Positions 52,292 through 62,000 of a stretch of 64,000 nucleotides of DNA are shown here, one piece after another. Location of the stretch: assembly GCF_905475395.1 (NCBI RefSeq), contig NC_058342.1, forward strand, positions 33,252,140 to 33,316,139, written 5' to 3'. Source of the stretch: Chrysoperla carnea. Taxonomy: Eukaryota > Arthropoda > Insecta > Neuroptera > Chrysopidae. How positions within the stretch are numbered: the stretch's first letter is position 1; each line of letters starts with the position of its first letter. Under the pieces are notes generated by a model that did no database searches, was not told where the DNA came from, and worked only from the letters and a program-made list of their open reading frames with translations. Position numbers and translations under genes: made by a program.

Positions 52292-52999
52292 GAAGCCAGG
52301 AATTTTTGAATCGTTCAAGTTCTAATAGCTGTTTTTTAATTTCATAAATTTTGTACCAGGATGAATTTAAACGAATGACTTATACTTAAAATGAAAAATT
52401 TGAACAAAAATTTGTGAGTTTTAACCAACCTTATTGATTCAGTTGGTTAAAGTTTGCTACTGTACGCGGTACTGGCAATGTTGCAGCAATTTTCTGATTT
52501 TGGTTACAGCCCAAAAGTTCACCAGCGTTTAATTGTAAACAGATTGATCGTCAGATTTGTTTGCAAAGTTTGCTTGAACAAACCTAACAATAATCTGTGA
52601 TTCAAGCATGCGCATAACATACAAAATGTTTTTGAATGATTATTACGTCATCATAACCTTACAAATACGTGCCTTATTATTTAATTGATTCATAATTTTC
52701 CCGCTTTAATTCTGTTATTTAAATAAATAAAGAAAAACAAAAACAAACTTTCATTATTTATCCTTCAAAAATAATATTTATTTAATCGTATTTTTTTATT
52801 ACAAAATGGCTGATTAAATATTCAACATTGAGTAGCAATGAAAATAGTAGTTTTTCAATGAATTTCATTTTCATATGTCAAGTTCACATTTAACGAATGA
52901 AGAGCAAGCACCACGTTCGTTGGCAATGAAAAGCGTTCACGCACATTTATAAAACTAAAAATATTATTGTTCGATAAGAATTTTTAGTTGAGTCATGTC

Positions 53000-53710
53000 A
53001 TTTTAGAAAATGGAACTAGTCCAAAATTTCTTAATAGAATAGATTTTCCGTTCATGGATGGCATTGAATAATTTTTCTATTTTGTTGCTTACTAGATGTC
53101 AGTAAGGTATAGTGAGGATATTAGCCTGCATTAGTATTGGCTCTGTACGTGGTCATGGTAGGGAGGATCAGATCGACACCCACGCTCACAGTGGATAATT
53201 TTAGAGTTAAATTATAGCGTCATGACTATTTTTCAATTGTTTACATGTAAATGGTATGGTAAGTGTTAAACAAGTTTAAGTTTTAACTGAAAAAATGATG
53301 AATCATATAGGTTATCCTTTTCAATTGGATATAACTCAAAAAATCTAGAGAGTGTGATAAAAAACTATCTAAAATATTTAGACAATCTTGTAGTTTATAA
53401 TAATACCATCAAAATATAAGGATGTCGATGATATCAAAACAAAATTTTAATTTAATTACGAGTTAATCGAAGATCTAATTTTTATGAACAGAGACGACTA
53501 TAGTTAGTTTATTAATGATTGAAGAGAGATATCTATATTATCAAATTTATTAGCATCGCTTGCACACAATATATTATATATTTTTTTAGTTGCGTGGTAT
53601 TGTAAAGCTAAAAATAACTTATTACTTGACTACAAAGCATGTATTTGGTTTGTATGGATGTACTGTGCAATAAACCAAAACTTTTGTACAATACTGTAGG
53701 GAAACCTTAA
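53000..53710 (-). repeat. Dispersed repeat B, long form, inverted copy
   Basis: Matches 61628-62305 over about 700 bp in reverse, including CGACACCCACGCTCACAGTG and TTACATGTAAATGGTATGG. It ends with TGCAATAAACCAAAACTTTT at about 53695. Confidence 0.85.
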
Positions 53711-54089
53711 CAGGTGTAAAATTTGCATTTTACTCTGGCTTATTTTTAGTCCGATGATGTCTGTAATACATTTGGAAAATCTGAAACCATGAATTTTTTG
53801 TCAAATAATTTAAAAGAATTTTGACTAGAAAAAATATCTAATAAGCTACGTACTCATTCCTTAACAATTGTCTTATAACTACTATTCATTTTTCATAAAT
53901 CATGTTAGGCAATATGTATAGCAAAGATGTAATCACTTTTGCCTATACCACTGATTTAATTGAATCGATTTTTATTTCAACTCATTGTTTTAAACTGAAA
54001 ATAATAACGTAATGTCTAAAATGATAATAGAATTTATTTAATTCGCATTTTCAAGATCATGGGTCTTGAATTTACGATGAAATAACAAT

Positions 54090-55254
54090 TTGAATAAGAT
54101 ATTTATTAAGAAAAATCTTTTCTTCGAACTTTCTGTTCCGCAAAAGTTTCTTTAACATCATCAAAGTTTAAAGATTGGGCCATAGAATTTTCAAAAGACA
54201 GAATAACCAAGTTAGATAACCTGCCTTACCTTAAATAGGTTTTTAATAATTTTAGTTTTGAAAATGATCGTTCAGCCCTAGCTGTAGTCACAGGAATTGT
54301 AACAAATAACATTAATGCAGTGCATACTTCAGGAAAGCTGCAGGGCATAAAATGATTCTTTATTAAAAATTAAATCAGCAAGGTCTCTAATACACGAAGA
54401 CTTTTCTATTTTGTCTCTGAAAGTGGACCGAAAACTGAGAATTTCCTTGGCAAATGATCCAGATATGTTTTTTTATGTCAACAAATTCAACAGCTTTTTT
54501 AAATAAATCTGTGACATTTGTAAAGTTGAAGGCTGCAAAACACTGAAATTGGAATGAGGTCAATGACGATAGGAAAAACGAAGAAAATTAAAAAAAAAAC
54601 CTTGAAATTTAAAAAACAAGGAACTCGTTTCCACAAATTCGAGTCAAGTTGGTTAAAGTTTGTCAGACAAAACAACTTCAAAAGAAATTTCACTTTTTAT
54701 GGATTTACGGAGTATTTTTTATGAAACAAAGATATTTAAAAAAAATTCCGATACCGGGAATCGAACCCGAGCCTCCTGGGTGAAAGCCAGGTATCCTAGC
54801 CACTAGACCATATCGGACTGTACTTGAACAGAAGCGCGATTTAACATGATTATTAATGTCCAATACTCGATTAAATATTTTCACTTTGAACAAACTTTCG
54901 GGATCTTGGAGACGCTCATCTTCACAAAGTTCATCGAAATAGCGTTTTATCCTTTCTCGGACGAGTTTTAGAAAATTCAAGGGTTATGGACTTTAAATTT
55001 TCATTTTTAAATTTACAAATTCATGTCCATACCTTTCCAATTCTTCTAAACAAATTTTCAAACGTTTTAAGGCATTTGAAAGATCGATGAAGTGCTTTAG
55101 AGGCTACATTAGTAGTTTGTAGAATTCTGCAATCGAAAATCAATAATATAATAAATTTTGTAGTTTTCGATCTTCTTCTTAAGTGAAACAGCTTCATTTC
55201 CGGGACCCCCTTGGGTCGGGGCTCCGTGGAATTTGGCCTATAGCTACGCCACTG
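54090..55254 (-). pseudogene. Decayed hAT transposase (ZMYM1-like type)
   Basis: Reading down the minus strand: CAGTGGCGTAGCTATAGGCC-type terminus at 55254; a degenerate region near 55140-54990; then KRYFDELCEDERLQDPESLF and KVKIFNRVLD (54980-54850); then, after a tRNA-Glu and about 180 bp of unrelated sequence, EILSFRSTFRDKIEKSS and DLADLIFNKESFYA (54480-54350); then FPEVCTALMLFVTIPVTTA and RAERSFSKLKLLKTYLR (54340-54235), the hallmark hAT C-terminal dimerisation block. Several stops and frameshifts separate these. The left end of the element was not found. A cut-and-paste DNA transposase relic. Confidence 0.8.
54746..54817 (-). tRNA. tRNA-Glu (anticodon TTC)
   Basis: The minus strand reads as a 72-nt tRNA. 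The acceptor stem TCCGATA/TATCGGA is fully paired, with discriminator A. The anticodon stem is CCTGG/CCAGG with loop CTTTCAC, giving TTC at positions 34-36. The T-arm is GGGTTCGATTCCC. A run of seven T follows directly after the 3' end, the usual Pol III stop. No CCA is encoded, as expected in eukaryotes. It sits inside a decayed hAT transposase gene. Confidence 0.96.
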
Positions 55255-56059
55255 CCCAGGACAGATAAATTATGTAGTAAAAGTAATATGTGTCGTGGAC
55301 ACTTCAAAGTAAACAATTATGTCAACTAAACAATTAAAAAAAAAGAAGTAAATTGTTGCTGTTTACAAAAATAGTAATCGTTAGATCACAAAAATGGTGA
55401 TACATGTTCTGTGTAGTTGTCAGCATGTTCCACAATGAATTGTGGGTGAAAGAAAAACGTAAATACAGAACGAAGAAAACAAAAACAAAAACAGCTCATA
55501 CTTGTTCGATTTTGAAACGTAAGTGGTACGTACGCAGACAATTGCATAGTGGAATGTTATTCTTGAAAACAGTTGTTTAAGAATCATACGATTGTGAAGA
55601 GCCCATCAGCAACCATTGTGGCATTGTACCATCAGCAATCAGTAATCAGTATACCTCAACTTAAGTTGACTGTACACTGTATCTAATACAAGAAGTGTTC
55701 ACTTGTTCTGTTATATTATTTAACAAAAATTTACCGTTTTTTTATTTTTCTGTCCGTTGCGTGTTTCACAAATTCATTCATAATCCACTGACTGAAACTT
55801 CAAGAATTGAAATTCATTTAAATACCACGTCTTCAATTGTTTTCGCTCAAGTGTTGTAAAATCTTGATTCGCTCGCATTTATCAAATTTATTGAAATGAA
55901 ATATTTTAATTATATTTCCGTGAAGTTTGTCGCGCGCAAACAAAAATGATTACTAAATAAACTTCTCAATTTTTTTTAAAGTGAAGTGCGGTTTATTTTT
56001 GCAACAATACTTATTTACTCGGTTTTTTTTTTGGGACAATTTGAAAATTTGTGTGAATT

Positions 56060-59000
56060 ATGGGAGGAAGTTTTATAAGAAAAACTCGAAAATTATGTTT
56101 TGTATATTTTGTGGTGATTTGTACTTTAGGGCAACATGTTTTACAAATTTATGCTGAAGAAGATTCATTGGCTGGAAGTTTTTTGACAGGTAGATTATTA
56201 AATAACGGTATTTTTTTTTTTTTTTTGAAATATAGGCAAGCCGTTGGGTTAGTACACTTTTTTTTTTAAAGGTAATTCGGCTTATAAAAATCTTAAGGTG
56301 GATCCATTTAAATTTTAAACGTTATTTTAAAAAAAAATTTACTGTAGGGAATTTTGAATTTAAATGATTTAATTCGTGGAGAATAACGTTACTTTTAATA
56401 AAAAAAAATGTCTGAATAAACCATATTGATCGATTTTTTATGAATATAACTGTTAATATTTTAATTTTTGTATTCTGCATAAACATAGTATTTATACGGG
56501 TATTATAAGTTTAGTCTAATAACGGTTAGATGTAATTATACTCTGAGAAATATATATCAAGGTATACTAATTTTAGTCCCAAGTTTACAATGCTTAGAAA
56601 TATTGATGATACGAACAAAATTTTGGCATAGGTGTTTACCTAATTAATCCATTTTTCGGTTGTCTGTTCGTCAACATGATAACTCGAAATTGAAAAGAGA
56701 TATCAAGATAAAAAGTACTCAGGACGTAATAGATCAATTGGGTCTTGTGTCCTTAGGAAAAAATAAACAACTTTTGTTTGAAACATTTTTTCATAACTTA
56801 ATTGTTTAATCGTGACGGCGCAAATTAAGCCAAATCTTTGGTGTTCATTTTGCACGTAACTTCGACTGAAAGATTCACTGATATTTAATACTTTTTATAC
56901 AGGGAATTTTAACAATTAACTCAGTCAATTGTTTGTTTAAATTAATTTATCTGTCTGATAACTCTGAAGAAGTCAAAACGGCGTATAACATGGCCATAAA
57001 GATATATCTTTTAAACCATAATAGATTCGAAAATTTTGAATAGAAAAGTGATTCTTTTTTTTTTTTTCAAATGGAAACAACTTTTGTTAGAAACAATTAT
57101 CGATAGGTACATTTACTTATACACATAGTGTTTAAACAAATGATTATTTTAATTGTAATGTTATTTATGGATCTGTTAATTTATTTTTATTAGAGCCAAA
57201 ATGTCCATTAAAATTTTGAAATATTTTTCTCCGGGAATATATCGAAAAATACCCACAAAAAAAATGGTATAGGGTTTGCAATTATATTCGTTAAATTGTC
57301 CGATAGTAAAATGTTTTTCGCTATAATATTTATTAAGAGAAAATTGTAATAGAAAATCTACTAATTTTCCATGCATGTAAAGAAATCAGCCAATATGATT
57401 TCAAACTCTTTTCCATTTTTTCGAAAAGAATCTTTAGCATATTAATAGAAATTTGATAGAAAGAGATATTTCGATCTTAAAAAAAAATAAGTTGCCATAA
57501 TTTTTTGATACATAACGTTTAATTTTCATACTTTCAGACATCAGACAAATTTAAGTGTTACTTTTCATTTTAGAACCTTTTAAACTGTGTTAAAATCAAA
57601 GAAAGTAATTAAAATACAGTAGAACCTCGATACTTCGAGCCTCTGTTATTTAAAAATTTCGAAATACTTTAGCTTGCATCAACGCCTTCGTATCTAGACA
57701 AAGTGGTGCCTTAAATATTAATGAAAAGGCAATGTCTGATATGGAATTGCCATTGTAGTTCACAAGGCCTTATTTTATGTAAATCTGCCCTGCTTGTGTT
57801 AAGGAATATTTTGAAATATGAAAAAAAGTTAATCGCCCAACGTGGGGCTCGAACCCACGACCCTGAGATTAAGAGTCTCATGCTCTACCGACTGAGCTAG
57901 CCAGGCTTTTTGATAAGGAATATTCCTGAAAGTAGTGTCCAAAGTTATGGTTAATTGAGTTTGGCTGTAATGAATTGGCAAGTTATCAGAATATGAATTT
58001 TAATAAAAATAAATTGGAATCATGGGAAAATTCAAGTGATTAATTGTTCCCGCATTCCATAAATAACCTGATGGAATGTGGACGCTTAGAATTGTCCTCA
58101 AAAGCGTATATTATTTGTATGTTTTAGTAACAAACAAAAAATACAGACCTCAATATTCTAAAAATTGAGTTGTTATGAATTTTAACGAATTTATGCTAAG
58201 TAAAAACAATTGAATAACTGTATTTTATATAATAATTTGAATGGAGTTTAAAACTCCCACTATGTTGATTCCTCTAGAGTGCCACTGCGGACTGCCAGTG
58301 CCGATATAGCAGCATATAGCTTACCTTACAGCTTACTTAAGCTAACAGTACTCAGAACATAATATTTAATATGTATCTGTATTGGTTGGTATTACCTTAA
58401 CTCAACTTATATAATTCCAACACGACCGTAGCGCGGAGTTCAAGGTTGTACGCTTCTAAGTGTCAGTGTCATCATTATATATTCAAATTATTTTGATCCA
58501 TTCAAAAATGTGCAATATTAATAAAAAAACTGTTTTTTAAATCCGATTATCTGTTCTATACCATCAATTTTTAACCTTTTTATGGCTTAAATTAATATTT
58601 AGTTGATAGTCTATAGCAGGCGTGGACGAGTTCTTTTAAGACAAAGCCACCATTGTTATAAGTTTATTGCGTGCCATAAAGTTTATTGTGTGTCTCTTTA
58701 TGTAAGTCCGCATTGCTCATATAGGAGGAAGCGAGACAGGTATACGATTCTTCTACCTATCTCAGTTTTTCTAATAGTAATGAGATAGGTAGAAAAAAAT
58801 GTTGTCTCTCTGTCTTACTTGTATTATTGGTTGACAGTTGATAGGGTATCACTGTCTTACTTGTATGTTAGATACAGAAGTCTGAGTGGCTTCTCTAAGC
58901 CACGTTTGCCCATGGATGGTCTATAGTGTAGAAAACGAACCTATTAACGAAACGAAACAAAAAAGTTGGAAAATATTTATAAAATTAAAAATTTATAACA

Positions 59001-62000
59001 TTTTTAGGGCATTTTACGAAAAAAAAAGTTAATCGCCCAACGTGGGGCTCGAACCCACGACCCTGAGATTAAGAGTCTCATGCTCTACCGACTGAGCTAG
59101 CCAGGCTTCTTGATAATGAATATTCCTGAAACTAATGTCCAAAATTATGGTTAATTGGGTTTGGCTAAAATGAATTGGCATGTTTTCTGGCTCATTTTTA
59201 ACGTTTTGTACGATACACTTTAATTGATACACTTTAATTGAAGCTGACTTTTTCCAAACTCTTTTGACCCATGCCTTACAAACTTGGGACTAAACTTAAT
59301 ATACCTTGACATATTTCATATACATGGTATAATAAAAGTACTCTTTTGAGTAAAATGTAGGGTCAGTCACGTATGGAATCATAAGCAAAGTTATAGAAAA
59401 TAAATTTTATTACAATTGACCAATGATTCCAATAATTAAGGAAATAAATCATGAAAATTTGATCAATTTGATCATTTCCAACGTTTCAAATATTGTTTAT
59501 TTTTTGCAGGTTTATTGGAGACAATATCAAGTACAGAAAATTCAAAAGACTGTCCAGGTGTATGTGTTCACGCGTTAGCCACACTTATATGTTACGATGT
59601 CCTAGAAGATGTACAATGTAGTTCCCCATCAATGCGATGCTGTATTGAGTCAGCGCCTGCGAACGAGACAAGCATCGATAAAGTCTCAAATTCAACGCAT
59701 CACACGAACGTTTCCAATAATAATAAAATTCATGAGAAACCAACACAGAAACCAATTGTTTCAAATTATGTATGTTTTAAATCAATTTCACTTTTATTGC
59801 GTATACAGGCAAAACCGGTTATAACGACATTAAAAAGACCCAAGTACTAACTGACTCTTCGTTATAATACATGTCGTTATAAGTTATTTTGACTGTATTC
59901 TACAATTTAAATTAAGGTAGTACAAGCACCAACGCAATTTTAGAGTTAGTGTTGAAATTATTTGTACTTTATTTTCAACTTTGATGATAAATTTTGTTAT
60001 AACTTCATGAATGTAGACGAAAAATAAGAAGACAATTTTTCGACATCTACCTTGGTTATCGAAATATCGACAGCTAAATAATTAAACAAAATTTTTAATT
60101 TTCGATATTTTGAAAATAACTCCAGATATCGCAAAATTTTATTCTTATTTTTCGTCTTATATCGTCAGGTTATTAAATAAATCACCATCAAATTTGAAAA
60201 TATATATTTTTTAATTGTGTCCCCACTACCGTGCTCATACATCCTTAATTAGTAGTTTTTCAATAGTTTATTAAGGTTTTAACTTTAATTTAAATAATTG
60301 AACAAACCTCCCTAAAAATTCCAGAATTGATTTAGACTTAGTCCAAGTTCATATAAAAAAATCAAGCTTTATAATTAAAATTTCCTTGGTACTCGTACAT
60401 CCTTAAGGAACATATTAAAATTATTATGAGGAGAAAACTAGAATGTGTGCTCGATAATTAATTGCTGTATTCATTGGGTCAATTGTTGTCAAAAAATTCT
60501 TTTGACTACACCCGTCAGCACTCGCGTTATGTGCAGTTTCTGCTATGGAGTACCCATTGTAATTCAGAATCCCTCATTTTATGTAAAGCAGCTCTGCTTG
60601 TGTTAAGGAATATTTTAAAATACGAAGAAAAAAATTCATCGCCCAACGTGGGGCTCGAACCCACGACCCTGAGATTAAGAGTCTCATGCTCTACCGACTG
60701 AGCTAGCCAGGCTTGTTGCTAATGAATATTTCTGAAACTTGTGTCGTTATAAGAATTTTGCTCATATATATAAAAATGTAAGCAAAAATATTAACTTCGG
60801 AAATTTTCGGGCCTGTTCGTGTACTTTCGTTAGTTTAATATAAGTTGTACTCAGTAAATTAAACAAAAACTTGTGAAAGAAATTAAGTTATTTCGATTAT
60901 TTCTTTGCTCTAATATTTTCGCTCTTAAACATCATTCAAAAATCACGTAGTGCATTAAAAAATAAAATTATGTAGAGGTTATGATTTACATAGGTAAACT
61001 AGTTAAACTCTCATCACGCGATTGAATATTATCGAACAGTTGACGCGAGTGCTATCGGGTTAATAACATAAGATAAAATCGGTGATACATCTCAAAAACT
61101 CGGAAACTTCGACCCAAAACCATAGAAAATGTAACCCTTTATTCATTGAAAAATTTCTGCCGTCAATTAATTGTTAGGAAAAGTATAAAATGATTTAATA
61201 ATGAAAAGTTACAGAAGAGTTAAGTAAAGTTTGATTTAAAAAAAAAAAAAAGTATTTAAGTTAAAGCAAATAAACTTGATTGATTGTGGCTTAGTTTTCA
61301 GTATTATCTCATAAATTATGTTATTGTAAAAAGTAAGTCACATTGATTATAATAATAATTAGTAGTTTAAAAATATTACTTATTTACAGAATGCTGCTGC
61401 GGCTGCCGATAAGGAAGAATCGATGAACAATAGTTATAATAATAGCAATAAAAAAGATACAGGTAAGTCTTTTAAGTACTGGAAACCGGTCTACTTATCA
61501 TAAACACATAACACGCATTCAACACACACATCACAATACCTATCTATATACCTGCATGTACAGAGTGTTCAAGTAAAAATGTATACATTATTTTTTTTAT
61601 ATCTGTGACACTTATTACGAAACTTAAGGTAATCGTAAACCTAATTATATTAACCAAATACATGCTTTGTACTCAAATAATGTGATTTGTTTTAGCTTTA
61701 TAATACCACGCAACTACAAAAATATATAATATATTGTGTGCAAGTGATGCTTATAAATTTAATAATATATATATCTCTCTTCAATCATTAATAAACTAAC
61801 TATAGTCGTCTCTGTTCATCAAATGATGGATCTTCAATGAACTCATAATTAAATTAAAATTTAGTTTTGATATCATCGACAACCTTATATTTTGATGGTA
61901 TAATTATAAACTACAAGATTGTCTAAATATTTTAGATAGTTTTTTATCACACTCTCTAGATTTTTTGAGTAATATCCAATTGAAAAGGATAACCTATATG

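Larger units (their letters stand above)
38432..56059. other. 17.6-kb repeat-rich interval without a recognised protein gene
   Basis: Lies between the divergent starts of the transporter gene and the masquerade-like gene. It holds, in order, a 111-bp tandem array (38778), a hairpin and SINE (39124-39577), palindromic arrays (40120-41045), family D (41890), two SINEs (42749, 43957), a second SINE (44870), repeats B and C, LINE pieces (47175, 48093), hairpins (50124, 52236), a hAT pseudogene with a tRNA-Glu (54090-55254). Nothing was recognised at 38432-38770, 39580-40080, 41210-41880, 42015-42740, 43400-43950, 44260-44860, 45540-46090, 46530-47170, 47530-48030, 48885-49535, 50265-51560, 51885-52225, 52295-52990, 53710-54085 or 55260-56059. 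Confidence 0.5.
56190..59509. other. mas: First intron of the masquerade-like gene
   Basis: A 3.3-kb intron (GTAGAT donor, TTTTTTGCAG acceptor). It contains repeat C at 56545-56840, a pogo-like start CAGTAGAACCTCGATACTTC at 57617, two antisense tRNA-Lys genes and a hAT-type MITE at 58617-58918. A short scrap of repeat C lies at 59270-59325. Nothing was seen at 56850-57600. Confidence 0.8.
57755..60760. repeat. Three duplicated blocks around the tRNA-Lys genes
   Basis: Block 1 (57755-57990) and block 3 (60555-60760) share CTGCTTGTGTTAAGGAATAT left of the tRNA. Blocks 1 and 2 (59008-59185) share TATGGTTAATTG and TGAATTGGCA right of it. All three share GAATATTYCTGAAA just right of the tRNA. The tRNA is unchanged while flanks differ by many substitutions. 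Confidence 0.85.

Noticed and set aside
54705-54980. 91-codon minus-strand frame as a gene
   Set aside because: It reads from the hAT transposase relic through the tRNA-Glu; only the first part is real coding ancestry.
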